Source of the DNA: Arthrobacter sp. SLBN-100
Lineage (GTDB): Bacteria > Actinomycetota > Actinomycetes > Actinomycetales > Micrococcaceae
Direction of reading: 5' to 3'
Length of the DNA stretch: 64,000 nt
NCBI RefSeq assembly: GCF_006715305.1
Contig: NZ_VFMY01000001.1
Location: 558,001 to 622,000, forward strand
Each line of letters starts with the position of its first letter. Position 1 is the stretch's first letter. Shown in pieces: positions 35,264 to 44,526 of this stretch. The position numbers were made by a program, and so were the translations under genes. Below the pieces are notes generated by a model. The model did no database searches. It saw only the letters and a list, made by a program, of their open reading frames with translations, and was not told where the DNA came from.

Positions 35264-37877
35264 TGGTGACGACGGCGGCCTGCGCGGTGAGTGCCCGCAG
35301 CAGGTGGCTGCGCTGCTCGATGATGATCCTGCGCAGCGCCCGGGGGGCGTCGGCATTGGATTCCAGCCACTCGTCCGTCCGCCTCATCACCGGATGCTCC
35401 GCCGGTTCCGCGCCTTCCGCCAGGTCCTGCGCCAGCGGGTAGAGGCCGCGGACAATCCGGCTCGCGATCTCGATGCTCCGCTCGTCCCACACGGCCCGCA
35501 GGCACTCAAAGTACGGTGCCGCGTACGGTTCCAGCAGGTCCGCCGGGGCTGTCATGAACCCGCTGATGGTGGCGGTCAGCAGCTGGTTGGAGAGGTCATT
35601 TCCGTGCACCGCCGCATTCCAGGCCTCGGCTTTGACGTCCGCGTCCGGCCGGGCGGCCATGGCGGTGGCGTGGCCGGCGCGTCCGGATGCCGTAGTATCC
35701 CGGGCCAGCTCGGCGTCCAGCTCAGCAACCGTTGCCTGCCCGTTTGCCGCCAGGGCGTGCCAGATGTGCCAGCGCAGCTCGGCGTCCACTGCCAGGCCTT
35801 CCACGGGAGCTGTGCCGTCCAGCAGACCACGGAGCCGGGGGAGCACGGAGTCGTCGTGCCTGCTGACGGTTCCGAGGGTCCGCGCCCAGGCCAGCTGCTG
35901 GTCCGAGCCCGGCTTGGCCCGGTCCAGTTCAGCGGCTGCGGTGGCCAGGAAGGACGCCCGCACGGCAATCCGTTCCTGGCCGGGGGTGTAGCGTTCGACG
36001 GCGGTGCCCGCGTTGTCGAGGATGTTCAGCAGCACACCGATTCCGGTTTCGGCCGGCCCGAATGCGGCTACGGCGTCAATGTATCCCGCCGCGGGGCTCT
36101 CGGCATCACGGGCCGAGTTCCACAGTGCACTCCAGCACAGGGCCCGGGCCATGGGATCTGCGATCCGGTCCAGGGACGTACGGACTGTTGCCTCAGATGC
36201 CCCGTCCAGCCGGACCTTCGCGTAGGTGAGGTCGTCGTCGTTGACGAGCAGGAGCGCGGGCCGCGGCTGGCCGGCGAGCTGGGGGACGTTCGTCCGTGCA
36301 CCCGCCACGTCTGTGTCGAAACTTCCAGTCCGCACCAGTGCGCCGCCGCCATCGAAGTCGTAGGAACCCACGCGCAGCCGGTGCGGCCGCAGCTCTTTCC
36401 GTCCCGTCACCGGATCGGTGGCCTCCTGGACGATGGCCACCTGGCCCGGGACGTCGTCGTCGTCCGTTGCCTCGAACTCCAGCGACAGCGTGGAAACGCC
36501 GGAGGTCTGCAGCCACTGCTGCGCCCAGCCGGCCAGGTCCCGCCCGGAGGCGGTGCTGAGGGCGGCCAGCAGATCTGCCAGGGATGTGTTCCCGTAGGCG
36601 TGCTTGCGGAAGTACTCGCGGGAGCCGGCGATGAAGGCCTCGAAGCCCACGTAGGCCACCAGCTGCTTCAGCACCGAGGCGCCCTTGGCGTAGGTGATGC
36701 CGTCGAAGTTCTGTTTGGCCGCTTCGAGGTCCGGGATGTCCGCGACGACGGGATGGGTGGTAGGCAGTTGGTCCTGGACGTAGGCCCAGGCCTTCCGCTT
36801 GTTGGCGAAGTTGACCCAGGCGGTGTCCCAGCCCGTGGCCCGGTCCACGCCCAGGGTACCCATGTAGTCGGCGAAGGATTCCTTGAGCCACAGGTCATCC
36901 CACCACTGCATGGTCACCAGGTCGCCGAACCACATGTGCGCCATCTCGTGCAGGAGGGTGTTGGCCCGGGCCTGGTACTGGGCGTCCGTGGCGCGGGAGG
37001 TGAAGACATAGCTCTCGGTAAACGTCACCAGGCCGGGGTTTTCCATGGCGCCGAGGTTGTATTCAGGGACGAAGGCCTGATCGTATTTGCCCCAGGGGTA
37101 GGGGTAGTCGAAAAGCCGGTTGAAGAAGTCCAGGCCGTTCTTCGTGAGCCGGAACAGCTCGTCGGTGTCAAAGGAATCCGCCATGGATGCCCGGCAGTAG
37201 AGGGCGAGCGGGACGTCCAGGGAGATCCCGTCGTCGAGCGTTGCCTGCCAGTGGTCCTCCGCCTTGAAGTAGGGCCCGGCGAGGACAGCGGTGATGTAGG
37301 TGGACATGGGCTCGGTGGTGGCGAAGTCCCAGCGCGCCGTTGCGGGGTCGCTCGTGAGGAGGGTGCGGTTAACTTCGACGCCGTTGGACGCCACCTGCCA
37401 CTCCGCGGGGGCCATCACATGGAAGGTGTAGGCGGCCTTGAGGTCTGGCTGCTCGAAGTTGGCGAAGACCCGGCGGGCGTCGGCCGGCTCGTACTGCGTG
37501 TAGAGGTAGCACTGGCCGTCCGCGGGATCCACGAAACGGTGCATACCCTCGCCCGAGCGGCTGTAGAGGGCCGTTCCGGTGACGGTCACCTGGTTCTCGT
37601 CCTGCAGGTTGTCCAGCCTGATCCTGGCGCCGTCCACCACGTCCTCCACGCGGAGTCCCTTGCCGTTCAGGAACACGCTGTGCACATCACTGCCGATGAA
37701 GTCCAGGAAGGTCGAGGCGCCCGGCGCTGCGGTGAAATTGATCACGCTGCGGGTCGGATAGCCGGCCACCTGCGGATCCGGTGCCTGCCGCACATCCAGC
37801 GAGACGTCGTAGCTGGTAGTGCTGATCAGTGCTGACCGGGCGGCAGCTTCGGCGCGCTGCAGATTCTCACGTGACAC
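35244..37877 (-). CDS. pepN: Aminopeptidase N (M1 family)
   Basis: An 877-residue zinc aminopeptidase for peptide turnover in the cytosol. The substrate-recognition GAMEN is in NLGAMENPGLVTF, and HEMAHMWFGD with a downstream glutamate in WLKESFADY forms the HExxH-x18-E zinc site. The C-terminal 430 residues are the helical ERAP1-like domain. GTG start (MSRENLQRAEAAAR). The final residues are encoded by an interspersed repeat, so the native C-terminus may have been altered by its insertion. Confidence 0.95.
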   Translation of the reverse strand: MSRENLQRAEAAARSALISTTSYDVSLDVRQAPDPQVAGYPTRSVINFTAAPGASTFLDFIGSDVHSVFLNGKGLRVEDVVDGARIRLDNLQDENQVTVTGTALYSRSGEGMHRFVDPADGQCYLYTQYEPADARRVFANFEQPDLKAAYTFHVMAPAEWQVASNGVEVNRTLLTSDPATARWDFATTEPMSTYITAVLAGPYFKAEDHWQATLDDGISLDVPLALYCRASMADSFDTDELFRLTKNGLDFFNRLFDYPYPWGKYDQAFVPEYNLGAMENPGLVTFTESYVFTSRATDAQYQARANTLLHEMAHMWFGDLVTMQWWDDLWLKESFADYMGTLGVDRATGWDTAWVNFANKRKAWAYVQDQLPTTHPVVADIPDLEAAKQNFDGITYAKGASVLKQLVAYVGFEAFIAGSREYFRKHAYGNTSLADLLAALSTASGRDLAGWAQQWLQTSGVSTLSLEFEATDDDDVPGQVAIVQEATDPVTGRKELRPHRLRVGSYDFDGGGALVRTGSFDTDVAGARTNVPQLAGQPRPALLLVNDDDLTYAKVRLDGASEATVRTSLDRIADPMARALCWSALWNSARDAESPAAGYIDAVAAFGPAETGIGVLLNILDNAGTAVERYTPGQERIAVRASFLATAAAELDRAKPGSDQQLAWARTLGTVSRHDDSVLPRLRGLLDGTAPVEGLAVDAELRWHIWHALAANGQATVAELDAELARDTTASGRAGHATAMAARPDADVKAEAWNAAVHGNDLSNQLLTATISGFMTAPADLLEPYAAPYFECLRAVWDERSIEIASRIVRGLYPLAQDLAEGAEPAEHPVMRRTDEWLESNADAPRALRRIIIEQRSHLLRALTAQAAVVTTPSIAP

Positions 37878-37910
37878 CCAGCTATCTAATCACGGCGCTG
37901 GTGTCCAAAG

Positions 37911-38972
37911 TCACGCCGTGATCAGCAGGGCGGCCGCCAGCCCCAGGAGGGCGATCAGGAGCCAGGATGCAAGGGCTGCCAGGAGCGCCGGTCCGCCGGT
38001 GTGCAGCAGGGTGCGGATCCGCACCGCCGATCCCAAACCGAACAGCGCGGCACCGAGCAGAATGTCCTGCAGCGCCGCGCCCGCCTCCAGCCAACCGGCG
38101 GTGAGCCAACCCGTGGAACGCAGGCCCACCATGGCGATGAAGCCCAGGACAAACAACGGCACCACCGGCGGGAGCTTGGCGTCGGCATCTCCTGCCGCCG
38201 TGCCTGCGCCGTCCCGGGCGGCCAGCCGCTGGTGCGTACCCGCTATGGCGGCCACGGGCGCCAGCAGCAGCACCCGGGTGAGTTTAACCACGACGGCGAT
38301 GCCCAGTGCCGCCGTCCCTGCAGTTTGCGCCGTAGCCACCACCTGGCCAACGTCGTGCACGGAAGCGCCCGTCCAGGCGCCGAAAGCGGGCGCGGAGAGT
38401 TGCAGTGGGTGGACGAGCAGGGGCAAGACTCCGATGGCAAGGGTTCCGCACAGCGTTACCAGCGCCACGGGCAGGACAGTGTCCACGTGCCGGATCCGCC
38501 GGACAGCGGCCATGGCGCCGATGGCTGAAGCGCCGCAGATGGAGAACCCCGTAGCCACCAGGAGCGAGGTCACGGGCGGCAGCCGGAACAGCCGGGAGAT
38601 CAGGTAGGTGCCGCCGAAACTGGCAGCGACCACCCCTGCGATCAGGACCAGGGCAAGCCAGCCCAGTCCCAGGACGTCCATGATGCTCACCTTCAGCCCC
38701 AGCAGGATGATCCCGCCGCGCATCAGGTGCTTGCCCGCGAAGTCCAGCCCTGGCCGGGCCCTGCCGGCCGTCCACACCCCGGCCGCGGGCAGGTTGGCTG
38801 CCAGGACGCCCAAAACGACGGCCAGGGTCATGGCCGGAAGTGCGGGAACCAGCCGGTGGACGAGGAAAGCCGCGGCCAGCGCAAGGGCCGCTGTGGCCAG
38901 GCCCGGGATGAGCCGGTCGGCACGTTCAGGCAGGCCCGCACCCGGGGTTCGGAGGCTTCTGCTGACGGGCAC
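37911..38972 (-). CDS. YeiH/UPF0324-family membrane protein
   Basis: A 353-residue membrane protein with about ten hydrophobic segments. GLDFAGKHLMRGGIILLGLKVS, GFSICGASAIGAMAAV and ASVHDVGQVVAT are the family's conserved loops. Members are predicted sulfate or small-anion exporters. It is upstream of pepN on the same strand, 33 bases apart, and possibly co-transcribed. Confidence 0.9.
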   Translation of the reverse strand: MPVSRSLRTPGAGLPERADRLIPGLATAALALAAAFLVHRLVPALPAMTLAVVLGVLAANLPAAGVWTAGRARPGLDFAGKHLMRGGIILLGLKVSIMDVLGLGWLALVLIAGVVAASFGGTYLISRLFRLPPVTSLLVATGFSICGASAIGAMAAVRRIRHVDTVLPVALVTLCGTLAIGVLPLLVHPLQLSAPAFGAWTGASVHDVGQVVATAQTAGTAALGIAVVVKLTRVLLLAPVAAIAGTHQRLAARDGAGTAAGDADAKLPPVVPLFVLGFIAMVGLRSTGWLTAGWLEAGAALQDILLGAALFGLGSAVRIRTLLHTGGPALLAALASWLLIALLGLAAALLITA

Positions 38973-39085
38973 TCACCTACTGTGCCGGAAAAGTTGCGGA
39001 ATCCGCGAACCAGGCCGCTTCCGCCAACACGCCAGAATGGATGGCAGTAATGAATTCGAAACAAAAAGATGGTTGGCTTGAGGAC

Positions 39086-40642
39086 ATGTCAGACCTATTC
39101 CAGGATTACTCCGTGGCCGCCGGCCGGACCGGAGCCTACGACGAGATGTTCGCCCCCGGTCAACAGGCCCGGAGCTCTTATGAGCAAGTGGCGGACGCCC
39201 TTCGCAAGCTGTCCCTCGCCGACGTCAGTGCACGTGCCGATTCAATGGCCCGCACCTTCCTGGACCGTGGTGTCACCTTCGATTTCGCCGGTGAGGAGCG
39301 CCCGTTCCCGCTGGATATCGTCCCGCGGGTGATCCCGGCCGCGGAATGGGATGTGATGGAACGGGGCGTCGCGCAGCGCGTCCGTGCGCTCGAGGCGTTC
39401 CTCAACGATGTATACGACAAGATGACGGTAGTGTCCGACGGCGTGATCCCGCGTCAGCTGGTAACCACCAGTGCGCACTTCCACCGCCAGGTGCACGGCT
39501 TCGAACCGGCCGGCGGCGTCCGGGTGCACATCTCCGGCATCGACGTGGTCCGCGATGCCGCCGGCACATTCCGGGTGCTGGAGGACAACGTGCGCGTCCC
39601 CTCCGGCGTGAGCTACGTCCTGGAAAACCGGCGCGCCATGGCCAAGGGCCTGCCCGAAGCCTTCGGCCAGCAGCTCATCCGCCCGGTGGAGGAGTACCCC
39701 CGCCGGCTCCTCTCGGCCTTGCGCAAAACCGCGCCCGCCGGCGTGGACGATCCCACCGTCGTCGTCCTCACGCCAGGCGTGTTCAACAGCGCCTACTTCG
39801 AGCACACCCTGCTGGCCGGCCTCATGGGTGTTGAACTGGTGGAGGGCCGCGACCTCATCTGCCGCGGCAACCGCGTCTACATGCGCACCACCGCCGGCGA
39901 GCAGCGCGTCGACGTCATCTACAAGCGGATCGACGACGATTTCCTGGACCCGCTGCAGTTCCGGGCCGATTCGATGCTGGGCTGCCCCGGACTCGTTAAC
40001 GCCGCCCGGGCAGGCGGGGTGACCATCGCCAACGCCGTGGGCAATGGCGTTGCCGACGACAAACTGGTCTACAGTTACGTCCCTGACCTGATCCGCTACT
40101 ACCTGAGCGAGGAGCCCATTATCGCCAATGTGGACACCTACCGCCTCGAGGAGAAGGAAGCGCGGGAGTACACCTTGGACAACCTGTCAGAGCTCGTGGT
40201 CAAGCCGGTGGACGGCTCCGGCGGCAAGGGCCTGGTCATTGGCCCGGACGCCTCCAAGGACGAACTCGACGCCCTCCGCCAGCGGGTCATCGCAGACCCC
40301 CGTGGCTGGATCGCGCAGCCGGTGCTGCAACTCTCCACGGTGCCCACGCTGAGCGGGGACAAGTTTGGCCCCCGTCACGTGGACCTGCGTCCTTTCGCAG
40401 TGAACGACGGCGAGAACGTCTGGGTGCTGCCCGGCGGGCTCACACGCGTGGCCCTGAAAGAAGGCTCACTGATTGTGAACTCCAGCCAGGGCGGCGGCTC
40501 CAAGGACACCTGGGTCCTGGCGGATTCGCCGCAGGTTCCCGTGGAAACCGTGCCGCGGCCCTCCATCAACGTCCGCGAACGCGTCTCCGTATGGCCGGTG
40601 GAAAGTAACTGGCGTGACCGCCAGTCGGAGCAGCAGCAGTGA
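39086..40642 (+). CDS. Circularly permuted ATP-grasp ligase (type 2)
   Basis: A 518-residue member of the family formerly DUF404/DUF407. The permuted ATP-grasp fold shows HISGIDVVRDAAGTFRVLEDN early, VIYKRIDDDFLDP in the middle and VVKPVDGSGGKGL near residue 385, which corresponds to the nucleotide-binding lysine loop. ATP-grasp enzymes join a carboxylate to an amine, so a peptide-like product is predicted. The start MSDLFQDYS is used because it matches family wording and has GAGG just upstream; in-frame ATGs at 39041 and 39050 are alternatives. First gene of a three-gene operon. Confidence 0.88.
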   Translation: MSDLFQDYSVAAGRTGAYDEMFAPGQQARSSYEQVADALRKLSLADVSARADSMARTFLDRGVTFDFAGEERPFPLDIVPRVIPAAEWDVMERGVAQRVRALEAFLNDVYDKMTVVSDGVIPRQLVTTSAHFHRQVHGFEPAGGVRVHISGIDVVRDAAGTFRVLEDNVRVPSGVSYVLENRRAMAKGLPEAFGQQLIRPVEEYPRRLLSALRKTAPAGVDDPTVVVLTPGVFNSAYFEHTLLAGLMGVELVEGRDLICRGNRVYMRTTAGEQRVDVIYKRIDDDFLDPLQFRADSMLGCPGLVNAARAGGVTIANAVGNGVADDKLVYSYVPDLIRYYLSEEPIIANVDTYRLEEKEAREYTLDNLSELVVKPVDGSGGKGLVIGPDASKDELDALRQRVIADPRGWIAQPVLQLSTVPTLSGDKFGPRHVDLRPFAVNDGENVWVLPGGLTRVALKEGSLIVNSSQGGGSKDTWVLADSPQVPVETVPRPSINVRERVSVWPVESNWRDRQSEQQQ

Positions 40643-40702
40643 GCACGGCCGCTACCGAGCCAATGTCTTTTACAGTTTCGCGCCCGCAGGAGGTAACCGC
40701 GA

Positions 40703-41629
40703 ATGCTTAGCCGTATTGCCGAGTCCCTTTTCTGGATCGGCCGGTATGTGGAACGGGCCGACGGCACCGCCCGCATCCTCGACGTCCACTTGGAACGCCT
40801 GAACCACCTCCCCATGGAGGAACGCAAAAGCGTGGCCCAGGAGCTCCTGGCGGTGATGGGCGCGCGCCCGCAAAGTGAAGACTTCGGCCTGCCGGAGCTG
40901 CTCCATGCCCTGGCCTACGACAAAACCAGTGCCACTTCCATCGCGGGGTCTCTCGGTGCTGCCCGGGAGAACGCCCGGCGGGCGAGGGAGACCGTTTCGT
41001 CCGGCCTGTGGGAGAGCCTGAACACCACGTATTACGGGCTGAGCCAGCACCGCAAGGACGTGGTGGGCACCTACCGGTTCTGCAACTGGACCCTGGAGCG
41101 CACCGCCATGGTCAGCGGCCTCGCGGACACCACCGTGAGCCATGACGAAAGCTGGCTGTTCCTCGTCCTCGGACGCTCGCTGGAGCGTGCTGACATGACC
41201 GCCCGTATGCTTTCCACCCGTGACGTCCTGTCCGCAGGTATGTCCTGGGTCAACATGCTCCGGTGCGCCGGTGCCTACGAGTCCTTCCTGCGCACAAGGC
41301 GGGCGGCCTTCGGTGACCAGCACGCGGCCGAGTTCCTGCTGCTGGACCGGCTGTTCCCGCGCTCCATCGTCTATGCCCTGCGCGATGCCGACGAGTGCCT
41401 GGCAAAACTGGATCCCTCCGCCCAGCGGGTGGGCTTTATCAACGACGCCCGCCGTATTGTGGGGCAGGCCCGGACCTTCCTTGAGTTCCACCGCACCGAC
41501 GACCTGATGTCCGAACTGCCGGAACATATGGAGCGGGTGCAGAAGGCAGTGTCCCAGGCCTCCGACGCCATTTCCCGTAAGTACTTCAATCAGGCGGACG
41601 AACTGGCCTGGGTGGGAGAAGTTTCATGA
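40703..41629 (+). CDS. Alpha-E domain protein (DUF403)
   Basis: A 308-residue all-helical protein. It opens MLSRIAESLFWIGRYVERAD and repeats similar helices (LFLVLGRSLERADMTARML), the hallmark of the alpha-E family. Biochemical activity is unproven; it always appears with the ATP-grasp and transglutaminase proteins flanking it here. AGGAGGT precedes the ATG. Its stop overlaps the next start (ATGA). Confidence 0.9.
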   Translation: MLSRIAESLFWIGRYVERADGTARILDVHLERLNHLPMEERKSVAQELLAVMGARPQSEDFGLPELLHALAYDKTSATSIAGSLGAARENARRARETVSSGLWESLNTTYYGLSQHRKDVVGTYRFCNWTLERTAMVSGLADTTVSHDESWLFLVLGRSLERADMTARMLSTRDVLSAGMSWVNMLRCAGAYESFLRTRRAAFGDQHAAEFLLLDRLFPRSIVYALRDADECLAKLDPSAQRVGFINDARRIVGQARTFLEFHRTDDLMSELPEHMERVQKAVSQASDAISRKYFNQADELAWVGEVS

Positions 41630-42477
41630 CCCGGCTGAGCATCGTGCACAAGACGGCCTACAAGTACAACAAGCGCGTCACCCTGTCCTACAACGAGGCC
41701 AGGATGACACCGCTCACCGATTCCCAGCAGGTGGTGCTGGAATCGGTGGTGAAGGTTTCACCCACCCAGGCGGCTGTCAGCACCTACCGTGACTACTGGG
41801 GGACCAAGGTTACTGCGTTCGACATGCAGATGCCGCATGAGCACCTCGAGGTGGTCTCCAACATCACCGTGGAGGTGCACCGGGCCGGGAAGATACCGTC
41901 TGAGTCGGATATCGCGGGCTGGGACGTCCTGGCTTCACCCGAGACCCGCAACACCTTCAGTGACTGGCTTCCGCAGTCCAGGCTGAGTGGGCCCGGGGAC
42001 GAAGTCCTGGGCATCATTCCCGGGGTGGTTGCCGGGAAGAACCCGCACGACGCCGCCATGGCGGTCTTTGAGTGGATGCGCGGCGAGATGACGTACATGT
42101 CGGGTTCCACCGCCGTCACCACCAACGCGGAGGAGGCGTGGGGCCAGCGCAAGGGCGTATGCCAGGACCTCGCCCACCTCGCCATCGGTTCGCTGCGCAG
42201 CTGCGGCATCCCGGCCCGGTATGTTTCGGGTTACCTGCACCCGCGATCCAGTGCGGGCATCGGCGAGACGGTGGCCGGGCAGTCGCACGCCTGGCTGGAG
42301 TGGTGGGACGGCGACTGGCGGAGCTGGGACCCCACCAACCACAAGCCTGCCGGGGACTTCCACGTCACGGTCGCCCGGGGCAGGGACTACCGTGATGTGC
42401 CCCCGTTGAAGGGCATCCTGTCCGGCGGGGGCGGCTCGGCGCTGAATGTCAGCGTGGAAATCACGCAGCTCGCCTGA
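41626..42477 (+). CDS. Transglutaminase-like cysteine peptidase/ligase
   Basis: A 283-residue protein with an N-terminal beta-rich domain (about 1-110) and a papain-like transglutaminase core. The catalytic Cys is in KGVCQDLAHLAIG, His in GQSHAWLEWW and Asp in SWDPTNHKPAG. It could cleave or rearrange the peptide bond formed by the ATP-grasp partner. Four-base overlap with the alpha-E gene indicates coupled translation. A weak hairpin (42496-42514) follows before a convergent gene. Confidence 0.9.
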   Translation: MTRLSIVHKTAYKYNKRVTLSYNEARMTPLTDSQQVVLESVVKVSPTQAAVSTYRDYWGTKVTAFDMQMPHEHLEVVSNITVEVHRAGKIPSESDIAGWDVLASPETRNTFSDWLPQSRLSGPGDEVLGIIPGVVAGKNPHDAAMAVFEWMRGEMTYMSGSTAVTTNAEEAWGQRKGVCQDLAHLAIGSLRSCGIPARYVSGYLHPRSSAGIGETVAGQSHAWLEWWDGDWRSWDPTNHKPAGDFHVTVARGRDYRDVPPLKGILSGGGGSALNVSVEITQLA

Positions 42478-42495
42478 TCAATGACGGCGGCCGGT

Positions 42496-42514
42496 CCGGC
42501 CTTGGGCAGGCCGG
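42496..42514. terminator. Weak hairpin between convergent transglutaminase and PNPOx genes
   Basis: CCGGCC/GGCCGG stem with a 7-base loop, no U-run. May limit read-through between the convergent genes. Confidence 0.35.
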
Positions 42515-42522
42515 CCCCGTTC

Positions 42523-42993
42523 CTACTCCGGCGACGCCTTGGTGGCCCCGCTGAGCTGGGTCCACCAGGTCAGTGGCTCGGTGACCTTGAAGCGGCGGCC
42601 GGTGATGCTGTCGGGTGTGATCCTTACGAAAGCGTCCTTCTTCCCCGCTTGCCAGGGGAAGAGGTAGAGCTGTGCAGTCTCCATCACCTGCTCCGTTCCG
42701 GTGACGACGCTGGCTGTGCCTTTGGCCACAACGCTCCAGGCGAGACCGGTGTCCGGATCCACGCCGTCGGCCTCCAGTGCAACCGGGGCGCCTTTCGAGG
42801 CGCCGGCCAGCTTTGTGCCTTCTCCAGTGCGGAAGACGAGCGTCCCGCCGTCGACTGTGTAGTTGATGGGGAAGATGTCCGGGCGCCCGTCGGCCAGCAC
42901 AGCGAGCCGGCCCACCGAGACCGTCCGCAGCATGGCCCAGCACTCGTGGTGTTCCAGATTCTGTACCTCGGGGGATGTCATGCCGCTGAGCAT
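42523..42993 (-). CDS. Pyridoxamine 5'-phosphate oxidase-family flavoprotein
   Basis: A 156-residue split-barrel protein (CWAMLRTVSVGRLAVLADGRPDIFPINY is split by a conserved pattern; GTASVVTGTEQVMET follows). Members bind FMN, F420 or haem. A start at 42981 is possible. Located five bases upstream of nothing else on the strand and downstream of the zinc-finger SDR gene. Substrate unknown. Confidence 0.82.
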   Translation of the reverse strand: MLSGMTSPEVQNLEHHECWAMLRTVSVGRLAVLADGRPDIFPINYTVDGGTLVFRTGEGTKLAGASKGAPVALEADGVDPDTGLAWSVVAKGTASVVTGTEQVMETAQLYLFPWQAGKKDAFVRITPDSITGRRFKVTEPLTWWTQLSGATKASPE

Positions 42994-42997
42994 ACGC

Positions 42998-44449
42998 CTA
43001 CCAGGGGCTGGGCTTGTAGTCCTTCAGGAACACCCCGTACTGGTCTTCGCCGTTCTCGCCCATCACGATTGGATCGTAGACGCGTGCCGCACCGTCCACG
43101 AGGTCCAGGGGCGCATGGAAGCCCTCCTCCATAAGCCGGACCTTGGTGAAGTGGGGGCGTTCGTCCGTGATCCAGCCGGTATCCACCGCCGTCATCAGGA
43201 TCCCGTCCGTGTCCAGCATCTCCTGGGCGCTGGTCCGGGTCATCATGTTCAGCGCAGCTTTGGCCATGTTTGTGTGGGGGTGGCCAGGGCCCTTGTACGC
43301 GCGCGAGAACTGGCCTTCCATGGCCGAGACGTTCACGATGTACTTCCGCCGTGCGGCGGACAGTTTCATGGCGGGCCGCAGCCTGCTGACCAGGAGGAAC
43401 GGAGCAGTGACGTTGCAGAGCTGGACCTCGAGCATCTCCAGCGGATCCACCTCGTCCACCACCTGGGTCCAGCTGTTGATGGTGGCCAGGTCCGGAACCA
43501 GCCCGCCGGCGTCGATCGCCGTCCCGGAGGCGATCCGCTCCAGCGAAGCCGAACCGGTGGAAAGAGCCAACGATGTGATGGCATCTCCAGCGAGGACCGG
43601 ATGCTCAGTGACGCTGCTGGCCAGGGCCAGGGGGTGCTTGTCGTGCGCGTGGCCGAAGGTCACCAGTTCGGGGCCGCCGTGGGCGTGTTCGAGGGCAGCC
43701 GGCAGCGGCTCATCCTCGGCGTCCACCAGGGGCTTGTAGGCGTTGCCTGACCGGCGCACGGTCTGGGCCGCGTTGTTGATGATGATGTCCAGCGGCCCGG
43801 CCTCGTTGAGTGAGTCGGTCAGGGCCATGACCTGCGCGGGGTCGCGCAGGTCGATACCAACAATGCGGAGCCGGTGCAGCCACTCGCCGCTGTCTTCCAT
43901 GGCGGCAAACCGGCGCGCGGCGTCCTTGGGGAACCGGGTGGTGATGGTGGTGTGGGCGCCGTCGCGGAGCAGCCGGAGCGCGATGTACATCCCGATCTTC
44001 GCACGCCCGCCGGTGAGCAACGCACGGCGGCCGGTCAGGTCGGTCCGGGCGTCCCGCTTGCTGTGGCTGAACGCGGCGCACTCCGGGCACAGCTGGTGAT
44101 AGAAGGCGTCAACCTGGGTGTAGTGCTGCTTGCAGATGTAGCACGGGCGCGAGCGGATCAGGTGCCCGGCAACCTTGCCGGTGGCGGAGGTGGCCAGCTT
44201 GTTGCCGCGGGTTTCGTCGTCGATCCGGTCAGGGGCTGCGGTTGCGGTCTGGGCGATGACTGCCCGGTCAGCCTCGGAAATCAGGTCCCGTTTGCTGACC
44301 CGGCGGTGCCTCTTGACGGCCTTGAACATCTTGCCGGTGGCGCGGCGCACCGAGATGTAGTCCGGGTGCTCCTCGTCATAGGCGTGGATCGTGTTGAGGA
44401 CCTTGAGGCATGCCTGGATTTCCTCAGGCGTCAGATCGGGGGAGCTCAT
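42998..44449 (-). CDS. SDR oxidoreductase with N-terminal zinc-finger extension
   Basis: A 483-residue protein. Residues 1-95 are helical and charged. A putative zinc ribbon follows with C103-x2-C106 (CYIC) and C121-x2-C124 (CPEC). The SDR domain begins at about 138 with TGGRAKIG as cofactor loop and NNAAQ at the active-site edge. SAMEGQFSR supplies the serine, while the expected Tyr/Lys position reads as HTNMAKAAL with Lys but no Tyr at the usual place. The mix suggests an RNA- or protein-interacting dehydrogenase-like protein rather than a simple enzyme. It ends four bases before the PNPOx-type gene. Confidence 0.85.
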   Translation of the reverse strand: MSSPDLTPEEIQACLKVLNTIHAYDEEHPDYISVRRATGKMFKAVKRHRRVSKRDLISEADRAVIAQTATAAPDRIDDETRGNKLATSATGKVAGHLIRSRPCYICKQHYTQVDAFYHQLCPECAAFSHSKRDARTDLTGRRALLTGGRAKIGMYIALRLLRDGAHTTITTRFPKDAARRFAAMEDSGEWLHRLRIVGIDLRDPAQVMALTDSLNEAGPLDIIINNAAQTVRRSGNAYKPLVDAEDEPLPAALEHAHGGPELVTFGHAHDKHPLALASSVTEHPVLAGDAITSLALSTGSASLERIASGTAIDAGGLVPDLATINSWTQVVDEVDPLEMLEVQLCNVTAPFLLVSRLRPAMKLSAARRKYIVNVSAMEGQFSRAYKGPGHPHTNMAKAALNMMTRTSAQEMLDTDGILMTAVDTGWITDERPHFTKVRLMEEGFHAPLDLVDGAARVYDPIVMGENGEDQYGVFLKDYKPSPW

Positions 44450-44474
44450 TGTACTGATTTTACAGCCTGGGACA

Positions 44475-44507
44475 CCCCGCGGACCCACCATCACAGGGGC
44501 CGCGGGG
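44475..44507 (-). terminator. Probable glgC terminator
   Basis: CCCCGCGG (44475-44482) pairs with CCGCGGGG (44500-44507) around a 17-base loop, 20 bases past the glgC stop and before the SDR gene. It lacks a clear U-run. Confidence 0.45.
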
Positions 44508-44526
44508 AAGTTCCGGGGAGGAACGT

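Noticed and set aside
35304..37835. An 843-codon frame opposite pepN
   Set aside because: A full-length antisense shadow of pepN caused by GC bias; no recognisable motif.
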